DNA from: Cohnella baijiui
GTDB taxonomy: Bacteria > Bacillota > Bacilli > Paenibacillales > Paenibacillaceae
NCBI RefSeq assembly: GCF_020731285.1
Contig: NZ_JAJFOW010000008.1
Coordinates: 124,001 to 188,000, forward strand
Reading direction: 5' to 3'
DNA length: 64,000 bases
Below, in pieces: positions 25,527 through 34,447 of this stretch. The stretch's first letter is position 1; every line of letters starts with the position of its first letter. The notes beneath the pieces were generated by a model. The model was not told the DNA's origin. It searched no databases and saw only the letters and a list, made by a program, of their open reading frames with translations. Both the position numbers and the translations under genes were made by a program.

Positions 25527-26731
25527 CCGGAAATGGAACTCCCTCTTGTCCATTCGAAAATCTCGTCGACGGCTTGCCGATACCCGCCCGATTGGCGAAA
25601 GGAATCGCTCATTCTTTCGGCAGCATTCTTGTAGGAGGATTGGCTTAGCACCAGGTCTGCGGCCTCTCGCAGTTGATGGGCGGTCAAGCTGTGCATTTGC
25701 AGTTCGAGGCCAGCACCGAGTTCGGCGACTTGTCTCGCGATGAGCGGCTGATCCGCGCTTTGAGGAATGACAAGGAGCGGAGCTCCGTAATAGAGGCCTT
25801 CGTGGGTACTGTTCATCCCGCCATGCGTAATGAATAACTTGGCGAACTTCAGCACTTCGGTTTGCGGAACGTAAGATTGGACGATGAAGTTGTCGGGAAC
25901 TTCCCCTAACTCGGAAAGCTGGACTTTGTTTCCAATCGACAGGACAATCGTATGATCGGTGTTCCCGAATGCTTCAAAACAAAGCTTATAGAAATGGGCG
26001 GCACGGTTAAAGACGGTTCCCAGCGAAATGTAAATCGGGTGTTTCCCATGGATGGCCGAAAAGTCGAAGCTTCCCGGCGCGTGGCGCGAAGAAATGGATG
26101 GGCCTACGAATTTATAGGTACGGTCGAAGGCTTCTCCGTCGGGTTGGAATTCCCTCGTCGTATAAACGATCGTCAGCGGCGCGGGATTGCAAAACGCTTC
26201 GTAGGGAGAACGGACATCCGCACCGTATTTTTCCTTCACCGATTTCGCCAGGCTCTCATATTGATCGTGAATGGGCTTCGCGATTTCTGCCGGAACATTC
26301 GAATAGAAGGCATTCAACATGTCGTCGAACGATGCTTGAGTCTGCGCAAAAGAAGTACAGGAACTGATGGCGGGAATCTTCAAAATTTGCGCAAGCAAAC
26401 GTCCGCAGCCGAACATGGAGTCATGGATGATGTAATCGAAACGATTGCCTTGGATCTGCTCCAGCACGTCGGGGATGACGATGTCGGCCGTGAGCAATAG
26501 ACCGTTGATTCTTTGGAGGACATGCTCTCTCCCGCCCGAAATAAACGCTTTTATCAATTTTTGATCGTCAAAGGTGCGTACGGTAGCCCCTGTCTGCTCC
26601 ATCCGCTCCCGAAATGCTTCGATACAAAAGTAAACGACCTCTTCACCGCGCGAAATCAGCTCTTGCACGACGCCGACCGTGGGGTTGAGATGTCCTTCGG
26701 ATCCGCCATTGATAAATAAAACGCGCGCCAT
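25523..26731 (-). CDS. Macrolide-type (MGT) glycosyltransferase, GT1
   Basis: This 402-residue GT-B enzyme has the N-terminal acceptor domain beginning ARVLFINGGSEGHLNPT. The C-terminal nucleotide-sugar domain has VPQTEVLKFAKLFITHGG, then MNSTHEGLYYGAP and VIPQSADQP, the UGT signature of YjiC/OleD-like enzymes. It would transfer glucose from UDP-glucose to a small hydrophobic acceptor such as a macrolide or flavonoid. It is a single gene whose end nearly abuts the ArsR promoter (stop at 25523). A detoxification role fits the surrounding drug-type genes but is an inference. Confidence 0.92.
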   Translation of the reverse strand: MARVLFINGGSEGHLNPTVGVVQELISRGEEVVYFCIEAFRERMEQTGATVRTFDDQKLIKAFISGGREHVLQRINGLLLTADIVIPDVLEQIQGNRFDYIIHDSMFGCGRLLAQILKIPAISSCTSFAQTQASFDDMLNAFYSNVPAEIAKPIHDQYESLAKSVKEKYGADVRSPYEAFCNPAPLTIVYTTREFQPDGEAFDRTYKFVGPSISSRHAPGSFDFSAIHGKHPIYISLGTVFNRAAHFYKLCFEAFGNTDHTIVLSIGNKVQLSELGEVPDNFIVQSYVPQTEVLKFAKLFITHGGMNSTHEGLYYGAPLLVIPQSADQPLIARQVAELGAGLELQMHSLTAHQLREAADLVLSQSSYKNAAERMSDSFRQSGGYRQAVDEIFEWTRGSSISG

Positions 26732-26893
26732 TGAAACTACTCCTTCGAATGCGGTTTACAAGCTATCAAATTCATCATAGTACAATCCTTGGAAATTGCA
26801 AAACAAGTCGCCCGCTTCGCCCGCCGGCTTCCCGGACCCAAGCCCGTCAAGCATGGGATGGCGGTATGGACAGCAGGGATGGAAACGCAGCAA

Positions 26894-26924
26894 ACGGCAG
26901 CCGGTCGTGATGACCGGCTGCCGT
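26894..26924 (-). terminator. Hairpin after the TetR gene
   Basis: A perfect 13-bp stem (26894-26906 with 26912-26924) and a 5-base loop lie 15 bases past the TetR stop. No U run follows on the minus strand. Confidence 0.6.
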
Positions 26925-26938
26925 CGCGTGCGATTCCG

Positions 26939-27529
26939 TCACGATTCATTCGCGCAGAAATCCCGAATCGTTTGCTCCTTGATCTCCTTCAGCGGATAAC
27001 CGGGATAGATTGATTTCAACAGCATGATGCCATGGAGCACGGAGGAAAAATATAAGGAGCGAAGTTCTGGGTTTTCGTTTCCCATACGCTTGAACGTTTC
27101 GCACTGGACTTCGAACTGTTTGGACATCTCTCGATTTAACATTTCGCTATACTTGGCTAAAACAACATCTTCATCGGGCTGGGTCTGCAGGTGAAGGAAG
27201 AAGCGATATGCCCTGGGATTCCGTTCAACAAGTCCCAGCGCTCCATCGACGATCCCCCTAAGTTGATCTTCTGCTGACGGCAGCAAGGATGCGGCCTCGA
27301 CGACCTCGGCGATCTCGTTCATTCGACCGCGAACGATTTCTGCCAACAGCCCTTCTTTCCCTTTGAAGTAATGATAAATCAATCCTTTGGCCACGTTGGC
27401 CCGCTTGGCAATGTCTTCGATCGTAGAAGCATGATAACCGCGTTCCAGAAAGATTTCCATGGCTGCTGCGCCTATATTGGTCATCGTCAATTGGCGAATA
27501 CGTTCGTTCTCTTCGCGGCTGCGAGGCAT
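26939..27529 (-). CDS. TetR-family transcriptional regulator
   Basis: This 196-residue repressor has an N-terminal helix-turn-helix (about 12-58) with AAMEIFLERGYHASTIEDIA and NVAKGLIYHYFKGKEGLL, and an all-helical ligand domain. AGGAGTGATC precedes the ATG, 7 bases after the stop of the alpha/beta hydrolase, so the two form an operon. The palindrome in the operon promoter at 28380-28397 is the probable operator. Confidence 0.92.
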   Translation of the reverse strand: MPRSREENERIRQLTMTNIGAAAMEIFLERGYHASTIEDIAKRANVAKGLIYHYFKGKEGLLAEIVRGRMNEIAEVVEAASLLPSAEDQLRGIVDGALGLVERNPRAYRFFLHLQTQPDEDVVLAKYSEMLNREMSKQFEVQCETFKRMGNENPELRSLYFSSVLHGIMLLKSIYPGYPLKEIKEQTIRDFCANES

Positions 27530-27536
27530 GAAAAGA

Positions 27537-28322
27537 TCACTCCTGTTGATACGCTGCTGAATGGGTAAAATGGTCGTGTAAAAAAGAATGAATGTGCGAA
27601 GAAAGCTCCTTAAAATGCGTCAAAGGAATCATGTGGTCCGCGCCTTCAAGCTTCGCAAAAGAGATTTTGGGGACACGCTTGAATTCCGCCGCGATATCGG
27701 ACATATCGCTCCATTCATCCGACCCGTATACGAATAGTGTAGGCACTTTAATGTTTTCCAGACGTTCAATCGCCGGAGGCTGCGGCCAGATGACTTCGAA
27801 ACTGCGCCACTCCGTAAAGACGCGCTTAAAGTACTGCGTGTGCATGTCTATAAAAAGATCTCGATAGTCGCTCGCCATAACGTTTTTGTAGATGGCTGCA
27901 TCCAATGAAAACCGTGTCATTTTCTCGATATCCGGAGCGAATGAATTTAATTCCTGCATCCAACCCGTATACGTGTCCGAAAAGGAAAAACCCGTCAATG
28001 CAGGGGCGACAACGATCAAACGATCGACCCTTTCCGGGTAGGACAATGTTAAGTTCGTGGCGAGCTCCCCGCCCATGGAATGGCCGACGAGCGTAACCCG
28101 ATCCAGCTTCAGATGATCCAACAACTCGAGCACGTCTTTTACGGGTTGCATTGGTTCTTGCGGGGCAGGAGAACGACCGGTTCCGCGAGCGTCAAAGATC
28201 ACGACTTGGTGGGTCTTTGCAAGCAACGGCACAAGACCTTGCCATTCTCTCGAATCAACGCCGCCGGGGTGGATTAAAACGATAACAGGGCCGCTTCCAT
28301 AAGTCGTATAGCTCAAATTCAT
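27537..28322 (-). CDS. Alpha/beta hydrolase
   Basis: This 261-residue soluble hydrolase has the oxyanion region IHPGGVDSREW, the nucleophile elbow VGHSMGGELATN (Ser about 97), an acid Asp in FVYGSDEWSDM and the catalytic His in EGADHMIPL. It resembles carboxylesterase or lactonase-type enzymes; the substrate is unknown. It heads an operon with a TetR regulator, so it is likely induced by its substrate or a related toxic compound. AAGGGAG lies upstream of the ATG. Confidence 0.9.
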   Translation of the reverse strand: MNLSYTTYGSGPVIVLIHPGGVDSREWQGLVPLLAKTHQVVIFDARGTGRSPAPQEPMQPVKDVLELLDHLKLDRVTLVGHSMGGELATNLTLSYPERVDRLIVVAPALTGFSFSDTYTGWMQELNSFAPDIEKMTRFSLDAAIYKNVMASDYRDLFIDMHTQYFKRVFTEWRSFEVIWPQPPAIERLENIKVPTLFVYGSDEWSDMSDIAAEFKRVPKISFAKLEGADHMIPLTHFKELSSHIHSFLHDHFTHSAAYQQE

Positions 28323-28368
28323 CCATCATCTGCTCCCTTCTCGTGTTTCATTGTTTTGCTTCTCCTGT

Positions 28369-28398
28369 ATCATACTTTATGACTGAACGTACGGTCAA
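28369..28398 (-). promoter_or_regulatory. Promoter and TetR operator of the hydrolase-TetR operon
   Basis: On the minus strand, TTGACC (28393-28398) and TATGAT (28369-28374) have an 18-base spacer. The dyad TGACTGAACGTACGGTCA (28380-28397) covers the -35 and spacer, the expected position for a TetR-type operator. Confidence 0.65.
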
Positions 28399-28427
28399 TG
28401 ATAAATTTCGATTTTGGACAAAACAAA

Positions 28428-28451
28428 AGAAGCTTGATTTCTCAAGCTTCT
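28428..28451 (-). terminator. Intrinsic terminator of the 28521 gene
   Basis: A 10-bp stem (28428-28437 with 28442-28451) has a 4-base loop, followed on the minus strand by TTTTGTTTTG. Confidence 0.75.
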
Positions 28452-28520
28452 CGTCGCTTTGTACGCATTGGAAGATCGCTTTCCACTGTATGGTCATGAG
28501 CCCAATGTTGAAGATCTAGA

Positions 28521-29354
28521 TCAAATCGGCGCGGCGTACCGGCTGCCGTGCAGCACGCTCCTTAACTTACCGCCCTGCTGCTGCAGTACCTCAAGCGAGT
28601 AGCCTTCGGCTCCGCTCCACTCGTAAGCGAAGCTGTAACCTTGCTTGGACTCGGTTACAAACAAAATGCGGAACATGTCCGGCGTGATCGTGCCGCCGTC
28701 GTCCACCCGCCAGGTGGAATTCGGATCGTCGTTGCCGACGAAATCGAGCAGCAGGGGCCCCTTTTTTGTCGAAAGAACGAGGCTGGCCAGCGGCTTCTGC
28801 CCTTTCGCCTTCACATATTCGACGAGCCCGATCGACACGTCCGGTTTAACTTGCCCGATCAGCCCTTGCTTCGCGACCTTGCGCTTTTTCTGCTTCTCGA
28901 TTTGCGTAATGACTGATTTGGAGAAGGTACCTTTGGATACGGGCTTGTAGCTCAGAAAGACGTGGTCTTCAAAAGCGTCTTTCTCGGCCAGCAGCACCGA
29001 ATCGTTTGGCGCGACCTTGCCTTTGGCGATCGAATACAGCTCTCCTTCGTCATCGTCGAAGTTCCACGCCGTTTGCCGGCCGTTGCTCTTGTCGCTCTCC
29101 TTCTGGTGTTTCACATACTTCGTGTCGAGTGTTGTGCCCGGGGCGAATACCGCCTTGACGAACCGCTTCGGCTTCGAGCTCTCAAACCCGAGCAGCCGCT
29201 GTCCGGTTAGATCCGCATAGGCGAAAGTAAGCTTGCTCGCTTTCAGATCCCCCGAGGCCACGGCAGGCGACGCCGCTTCGGCAGCCTGATCCGGGACGGA
29301 AATGAAGCCGATGGCGAGAATCGCAAGCATCGCGATAACCAAACTTCTTTTCAT
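28521..29354 (-). CDS. Secreted protein of unknown function, 277 residues
   Basis: The protein starts with a signal peptide (MKRSLVIAMLAILAIGF, predicted cleavage after AAEAAS), so it is exported. The mature part has many beta-strand stretches such as KLTFAYADLTGQRLLGF and SYSLEVLQQQGGKL-like segments, with basic patches (KKRKVAKQG). No catalytic motif or known domain is recognised. AGGTGA precedes the ATG, and a terminator follows the gene. It is adjacent to, but separately terminated from, the larger secreted protein at 29526. Confidence 0.75.
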   Translation of the reverse strand: MKRSLVIAMLAILAIGFISVPDQAAEAASPAVASGDLKASKLTFAYADLTGQRLLGFESSKPKRFVKAVFAPGTTLDTKYVKHQKESDKSNGRQTAWNFDDDEGELYSIAKGKVAPNDSVLLAEKDAFEDHVFLSYKPVSKGTFSKSVITQIEKQKKRKVAKQGLIGQVKPDVSIGLVEYVKAKGQKPLASLVLSTKKGPLLLDFVGNDDPNSTWRVDDGGTITPDMFRILFVTESKQGYSFAYEWSGAEGYSLEVLQQQGGKLRSVLHGSRYAAPI

Positions 29355-29479
29355 ACATTCACCTGCTCATCTTAGAGAGAATTTCGCGAACATGCAGGCG
29401 AAACGACGCTGCAAGAATCGCAATGGAATCAGCATACAAGATCAGGGATTTTGTGGCAAGATTATGGGCGTCCCTCCAA

Positions 29480-29507
29480 AAGAAAAACCCGCGATCAGTG
29501 CGCGGGT
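29480..29507 (-). terminator. Intrinsic terminator of the Big_2-repeat protein gene
   Basis: ACCCGCG/CGCGGGT (29487-29493 with 29501-29507) is followed on the minus strand by TTTTTC. Confidence 0.75.
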
Positions 29508-29525
29508 CGGATCCTGTTCTCGTTT

Positions 29526-31439
29526 TCATGATTTTGATACTTTGATCTTGATTTGCTTCTGCACGCCATTGAACGTAATTTTCACATTGGCAACGCCAGG
29601 AGATATCGCTGTTACCCTCCCTTCGGCATCCACGCTTGCAACGGCGGGATTGGAGGAGCGATAGGCAGAACGACTCGTCACATCCTCCCAACGTCCATCG
29701 CTATAGTCCGCATAGACCACAAGGTTTCGCGACTGCCCTACCGTCAGCTTCCACTTCTCGCCGAGCGTGAACAGTTCCTTCACGTAGCCGCCGGGAGCTA
29801 CTACGTTCACGGTCAGCGCTGCTGAAGCACGCTCGAAGGAGGCATGGATGATCGCAGTACCCGTCGCAACGCCCTTCACTTCGTTCCCCGCCGCAGACAG
29901 GACTGCAATTGAAGCGTCGGAAGAGGTTAGTTCAGATTCGGCAGTCACTTCCCTCTCCGTTCCGTCGCTGTATTTCGCAAACAACTGGAACGGTTTTGTT
30001 AAGCCGACTTCGGTCTGGAGTTCGCTTGGCGTGAAGTGCAAGCTCTCCACGGCAGGAGCGGCATTCTCAACCTGGACCGCTACCTTTACTTCTTTCCCTC
30101 CATAGGATGCGGTGATCTGAGCGGTACCGGCCGCCACGCCTTTGACGAGTCCTCCCGGACCGACAGTGCAAACCGTTGGATCGGAAGATAGATACCCGCT
30201 GCTTTCCGTGACCTCCATCACCTGGCCGCCTGCGGAATGAGCCGTAATGGCAAGCTGCCGTTCTTCGCCCGCCAGCAGTCGAAGCTCGCCAGGATCAGCC
30301 GTCAACGCTTCGATCGAGGGCTCTTCCTCGGACAGTTGATATACGCCGGTATCCGTCGAAAACCACCAGGCATCATTCAGCCATCTTGCTTCGCCTGTCG
30401 GAAGTTCCGTTTCGACTCGCGCTCCTCTCTCCTCGTCCGCGCGGTTCAGGAAATAGTGGGTCGACCCGGCTTGCGTCAGACTGTAGACCACATCCCCGGC
30501 AGGAGACAGCGCTTGCAGTTTGTACCCGGCGCTGCCTGAACCGATCTGTTTTTCTTCGCCTTCCGGAGAGCGAAGCCAGAGCGTAACCTGCCGATCTTCG
30601 TCCAATCGCGGAAATGCGGCCCAACCTCCTGCGATAGCCAGATTCTGCTGGCGAAGGACATCCGCATATTTACCGAAGAGGTCTGAATAAGGGCCGGATA
30701 ATGTGATGGGCTCCGAATCGGTGAGGAGTTGAATGACAGGGTCGGGATTCAAGTTCAAATATAGTATCGATTGGCCATCCGACGCGATTTTGTTGTCGTC
30801 CGTCTCCATCTCGTTTAGAGAGGCGGGCTTTTCCGTCAAGGCCGAACTCTCGCCAGCCCGGTAACGGAACAATTGCTCCACGAAGGAATATAGAACGGTT
30901 CCATCATCCAGAATCATTGCCTCTCCAAGCGGCCAATAATGATTAATGGGGTTAACAATTGTCTCCACCGTATCGCCGTGGCGCAGCCGAAGTCCGTTCG
31001 TCCCCGGCCCGTCCATAGAGCCGTTCGTACCGGAGCTGTCATAATAGGCCACATATGGACCGTTTACCGTCCAATAATACGCTTGCAGCCTCTGAAGCGT
31101 ACCGTTGCGATACTCGATCGATTCCCCCTTCACTCCCGGCAGGTGAAAAATAGCTCCCTCCGTCGTAAGTGCAGCCTGATCCGGTTTCGTTTCAATCCCT
31201 GTTGCAATCTCAAACGCTGTGCTCCCGTCCAACGGCTCGATCAGGACTTGCTGAGTTTGCGGCTTGTAAACGAGCGCCTTTTCCGTGTTGAAGTCAAGTA
31301 TCTGCCCATCGGTGCGATAAACCTCCTTCAAACGAGCCTGTGGTGCGCCATCATCGGCATAAGCGATCGCCGGAACCATGAAGCACGTCGTGAAACAAAG
31401 GAACAACCACGCCGCCTTGCGAAACGCCAGTTTCATCAT
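29526..31439 (-). CDS. Secreted protein with TolB-like part and three Big_2-type Ig repeats
   Basis: This 637-residue exported protein has a signal peptide (cleavage after AIAYA). Residues about 40-370 look like a beta-propeller with repeated short YSL/YSF strand motifs. Three bacterial Ig-like (Big_2) repeats follow, each ending in a core such as LVKGVAAGTAQITASY, EVKGVATGTAIIHASF and RVTAISPGVANVKITF. No sortase motif or S-layer (SLH) domain is present, so it is probably released or held by an unknown contact. Such proteins usually have adhesive or structural roles. AGGAGGGG precedes the start. Confidence 0.85.
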   Translation of the reverse strand: MMKLAFRKAAWLFLCFTTCFMVPAIAYADDGAPQARLKEVYRTDGQILDFNTEKALVYKPQTQQVLIEPLDGSTAFEIATGIETKPDQAALTTEGAIFHLPGVKGESIEYRNGTLQRLQAYYWTVNGPYVAYYDSSGTNGSMDGPGTNGLRLRHGDTVETIVNPINHYWPLGEAMILDDGTVLYSFVEQLFRYRAGESSALTEKPASLNEMETDDNKIASDGQSILYLNLNPDPVIQLLTDSEPITLSGPYSDLFGKYADVLRQQNLAIAGGWAAFPRLDEDRQVTLWLRSPEGEEKQIGSGSAGYKLQALSPAGDVVYSLTQAGSTHYFLNRADEERGARVETELPTGEARWLNDAWWFSTDTGVYQLSEEEPSIEALTADPGELRLLAGEERQLAITAHSAGGQVMEVTESSGYLSSDPTVCTVGPGGLVKGVAAGTAQITASYGGKEVKVAVQVENAAPAVESLHFTPSELQTEVGLTKPFQLFAKYSDGTEREVTAESELTSSDASIAVLSAAGNEVKGVATGTAIIHASFERASAALTVNVVAPGGYVKELFTLGEKWKLTVGQSRNLVVYADYSDGRWEDVTSRSAYRSSNPAVASVDAEGRVTAISPGVANVKITFNGVQKQIKIKVSKS

Positions 31440-32093
31440 CGTTCCCCTCCTGTGCGACAGATCGCCGCAATACTGGTTGGCGCCCCTAATGTAACACAGG
31501 AGAATTCTGGAAAGAAATGAGCATTTTCGCCTGATTCAATGAAGAATTCGATGCACTTTTACTTCATTTTGTATTTCCACCTAGTTCCAAATGATCAAAT
31601 CAATGTATAAGGTCGCAGATGGGGAATCTAGAAGGTTCACTTCACGAAAAGAACCTCCGCCCAAAGACGCTGTGTTTTATTGAGGAGATACGATAAGCCC
31701 CATGAGCATATCGATCGAAGGAATCCGGTAGCCTCCGATTTCTTGCACGTAACGCCCCCCCATAATTGTTCGCGATGCAAGTTCAACATCACCCCCCCCT
31801 CCCGCACGCTCGCCCTCTACCCCGAGTCCAACCCGGAGGTACGGTTTCGATGATTGATTAATACAATCAACCAAATCTTAAAAAGTGCGAAACGAATAGT
31901 CAAAACGGTATGAAAGCGCGGCTTCCAAAACGTCTTTCCAACTTTTCAAATCGTCTTTCATCGCCTTGGCGCCGTCTTCTTCGACAAGTCTGAATTATCA
32001 ATGAAATTGTATATTTAATCTCATTAACTTTCTAATTCGGATGGATTATGGAGTGCTCGTTAACAAACGGCATCCAACTTAAACTTCATCAAA
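31440..32093. other. Non-coding interval with decayed reading frame and C tracts
   Basis: About 650 bases hold no gene I can support. A minus-strand frame (31677-31874) encodes IMGGRYVQEIGGYRIPSIDM but is interrupted near runs of seven and eight C, where slippage would break a frame, so it may be a relic of an unrecognised gene. The right part is AT-rich and probably includes the cytochrome promoter. Confidence 0.45.
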
Positions 32094-32138
32094 ATGGGTA
32101 ATCTAATTCAGACGATGCATCGAAGGAGGATATCAAAC

Positions 32139-32519
32139 ATGCGAAAATGGATCGTACCCAGCCTTTTGACAGCCTGCTGTCTGTTCGCCGTCCTACTGAT
32201 GTACAACTCCCTCCGAAAAGACGAAACGCCTTCCGTTCCGCACGAACCCGCCCCCTCAGCGACAGCTTCCGGCGAAGCTGCACCGGGGGTCAATACCGAA
32301 GCGGCGACGGCAATCTACAAAAGCAATTGTCTGTCTTGCCACGGCGATCAGTTACAGGGAGCGATGGGGCCGGCTCTCACAAAGGTCGGTTCGATGATGT
32401 CCGAAGATGACATTCGCAAGCAGATTAGCAACGGAGGCGGCGGCATGCCCGCTTTCAAGGGGACACTGACTGACGAACAGATTAACACGGTCGTCTCCTG
32501 GTTAGCCGCCAAAAAATAA
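32139..32519 (+). CDS. Membrane-anchored class I c-type cytochrome
   Basis: This 126-residue protein has an N-terminal signal anchor (about 5-22), a Pro/Ala/Glu-rich linker (about 28-52) and a small cytochrome c domain with the haem motif CLSCH (about 62-66) and a Met ligand in GGMPAFKG. The layout matches cytochrome c-551/CccB-like electron carriers of Gram-positive bacteria, which act outside the membrane between the bc complex and an oxidase. AAGGAGG precedes ATG 32139. It is monocistronic. Confidence 0.92.
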   Translation: MRKWIVPSLLTACCLFAVLLMYNSLRKDETPSVPHEPAPSATASGEAAPGVNTEAATAIYKSNCLSCHGDQLQGAMGPALTKVGSMMSEDDIRKQISNGGGGMPAFKGTLTDEQINTVVSWLAAKK

Positions 32520-32527
32520 CCGGACCC

Positions 32528-32554
32528 AAAGCTATCCAGTCTATGGATAGCTTT
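32528..32554. terminator. Bidirectional terminator between cytochrome c and YetF genes
   Basis: An 11-bp stem (32528-32538 with 32544-32554) and a 5-base loop lie between two convergent genes. Short A and T runs on either side allow use in both directions. Confidence 0.7.
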
Positions 32555-32578
32555 GTTCGTAAATGTGACACGATTCCT

Positions 32579-33289
32579 TCATGTTGTTCCTTCCTGCCGA
32601 ACCACATGAACCTGAACAGTGAGCTTGCTGTCAACCGTTGCCAAAATGATGCGATTGATTTCATGGGGACGTATTTCCGTTTCCAGCCACGTTCGGTCCT
32701 TGCCGAGCTCGCGCAGCAGCGCATGCGCCATGTGGCCGTCCGTAATGATCGGTTTCGTTAGATTGAAGGGGGGTGTGTTCAGCTTCAAGTCAGCTGGAGT
32801 TACAGGCTGATAAGCTGTATTTAGGATCACGGATAGTTTACCGCCCGGTTCCCATGCTGCATAGGCGACTTTCGAGATGTCTTCTACATTCGATTTTCGT
32901 AGTTCGGAATATAAGAATTCAATGGACAGCTTTGCTTTCGATAGGTTCCGATAATCAAGCTTTCCGTCCAGAACAAGGGTTATCGCCGGCGGATCAAATA
33001 AATGTTTGAGCAGCGGGATTTTCAGACTGAACCAGATGGCGGCTATGTATAGAATAACAAGCGAAAAGGTCGAAATGATGGAGCCCTTTAACCCTAGATG
33101 CTGGTCTGAGAGCGGATGGGCGATAATATTGCCGAGCGTAAGCGCGATAATGAAATCAAGAAATCGAAGTTGAGAGATGGAACGCTGACCCATCAGTTTG
33201 GCAGCGATGATCAGAAATCCAAATCCGACAACGCTTCGTATCACCCATTCTATTGCCGTTAATGTGTCTTGGCCTTTGAAAAAATCCAC
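32579..33289 (-). CDS. YetF/DUF421 family membrane protein
   Basis: This 236-residue protein has three transmembrane helices in the first ~90 residues (IEWVIRSVVGFGFLIIAAKL, FLDFIIALTLGNIIAHPL, IISTFSLVILYIAAIWF). The conserved MGQRSISQL motif lies between the first two. A cytoplasmic YetF-type domain follows, with ITLVLDGKLDYRNLSK and LRKSNVEDISKVAYAAW. The exact function is not established; relatives are linked to spore coat or membrane stress. The GTG at 33289 is chosen because GGAGGG lies upstream and because the longer frame would cross the ROK-gene terminator. Confidence 0.85.
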   Translation of the reverse strand: MDFFKGQDTLTAIEWVIRSVVGFGFLIIAAKLMGQRSISQLRFLDFIIALTLGNIIAHPLSDQHLGLKGSIISTFSLVILYIAAIWFSLKIPLLKHLFDPPAITLVLDGKLDYRNLSKAKLSIEFLYSELRKSNVEDISKVAYAAWEPGGKLSVILNTAYQPVTPADLKLNTPPFNLTKPIITDGHMAHALLRELGKDRTWLETEIRPHEINRIILATVDSKLTVQVHVVRQEGTT

Positions 33290-33371
33290 GATCGAATTCC
33301 CTCCGTCGCTATATTGCCATCCCTTAAGTTTCCCCACCTTCATCTGCACCATACGAATAGCGGCGGCCGAC

Positions 33372-33411
33372 GGCAAAAAGCCTGAATCCAAACAAGCTGG
33401 AACCAGGCTTT
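33372..33411 (-). terminator. Intrinsic terminator of the ABC/ROK operon
   Basis: AAGCCTG/CAGGCTT (33378-33384 with 33404-33410), with further pairing inside, is followed on the minus strand by TTTTTG. It ends the operon whose last gene stops at 33448. Confidence 0.7.
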
Positions 33412-33447
33412 CAAACGCTAATATTCAATAGAAAGGTTCATCATCGT

Positions 33448-34434
33448 TTATCTATATTCCCAAAGCTGCATCGCCGCCCCGATCATCCCGCCGTAATTTC
33501 CGTGGCTCGGAAGCACGATCCGCACCCCGTCATAAAACGACGGCATCGTCCGCTTACGCGTCTCCTCACGGATTCGACTAAGCAGGGGCTCCCCAACGTC
33601 CGCGAGTCCTCCCCCGATCACGACCAGCTCGGGATTGAAGACGTGCAGCAAACCGGAAATGGCCGATCCGAGCGCTTCGATCGCTTCATCCATGACAGCC
33701 GTCGCCAGCGGATCGCCTGCCTGCCATCGGTCGACGGTAGCCCGCGTATCAAGCGGGCCGCCTAGAGAATCCGCGCCGGCCTCCGCCAACCGTTCGTTCA
33801 TCCGCTTGGCGATCGATGTGCCCGAAGCGTATGCTTCCAGACAGCCTCTTCCGCCGCAAATGCACGGGAGACCGCGGTAATCGACGCTCAGATGCCCGAT
33901 TTCGCCGGCGCCTCCCCACACGCCGTGTACGATCTTGCCGTCGTTGACGAGGACGCCGCCGACTCCGGTTCCGAGCGCGAGACAGATCATCTGCTTCGCG
34001 CCTTTCCCGATGCCGGCATGCTTTTCGGCCAGCGACAGCACGTTTACGTCGTTATCGACGACGACCGGCAAGCCGAATCGTTTTTCCATGTCGGACTTTA
34101 ACGGCGTACCGGTGTACCCGGGCAACAGATCGGACGCATATCGGATCGCTCCCGTCCGCCAGTCGACTTGGCCGGCCGTTCCGATGCCGATCCCCCTGAT
34201 GGACATTTCCTTGCCCTTGCGCTCGATTTCCCCTTGCTCCCGCACCCAGTCCAGCAGACGCTGGACGGCGACGGCGATCCGATCGCCGACCGTGCTCGAT
34301 CCGGCTTTCGTCGGCAGACTGACCGATAACAGCGTTTCGCCGTTGCTGCCCACGATGCCGGCGTTGATTTTCGTGCCCCCGACGTCGATGCCGATCGCGT
34401 AATCGGCGCCCGGGTCGTATATGGAAGTCCTCAT
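33448..34434 (-). CDS. ROK-family sugar kinase (N-acetylmannosamine kinase or glucokinase type)
   Basis: This 328-residue cytoplasmic kinase has ATP motif IGIDVGGTKINAG at the N-terminus, the catalytic Asp in VVDNDVNVLSLAE, the phosphate loop LGTGVGGVLV and the ROK zinc motif GLPCICGGRGCLEAYASG. It is the last gene of the transport operon, starting 13 bases after the NanE-like gene stops. Beside an N-acylmannosamine-6-phosphate epimerase, ManNAc phosphorylation (NanK role) is more likely than glucose phosphorylation. No helix-turn-helix is present, so it is not a NagC-type repressor. AGGAGGG precedes the ATG. Confidence 0.92.
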   Translation of the reverse strand: MRTSIYDPGADYAIGIDVGGTKINAGIVGSNGETLLSVSLPTKAGSSTVGDRIAVAVQRLLDWVREQGEIERKGKEMSIRGIGIGTAGQVDWRTGAIRYASDLLPGYTGTPLKSDMEKRFGLPVVVDNDVNVLSLAEKHAGIGKGAKQMICLALGTGVGGVLVNDGKIVHGVWGGAGEIGHLSVDYRGLPCICGGRGCLEAYASGTSIAKRMNERLAEAGADSLGGPLDTRATVDRWQAGDPLATAVMDEAIEALGSAISGLLHVFNPELVVIGGGLADVGEPLLSRIREETRKRTMPSFYDGVRIVLPSHGNYGGMIGAAMQLWEYR

Positions 34435-34447
34435 CGCCGGATCCCTC

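Noticed and set aside
33290..33391. Longer start of the YetF protein
   Set aside because: It would cross the ROK operon terminator, while GTG 33289 has GGAGGG upstream.
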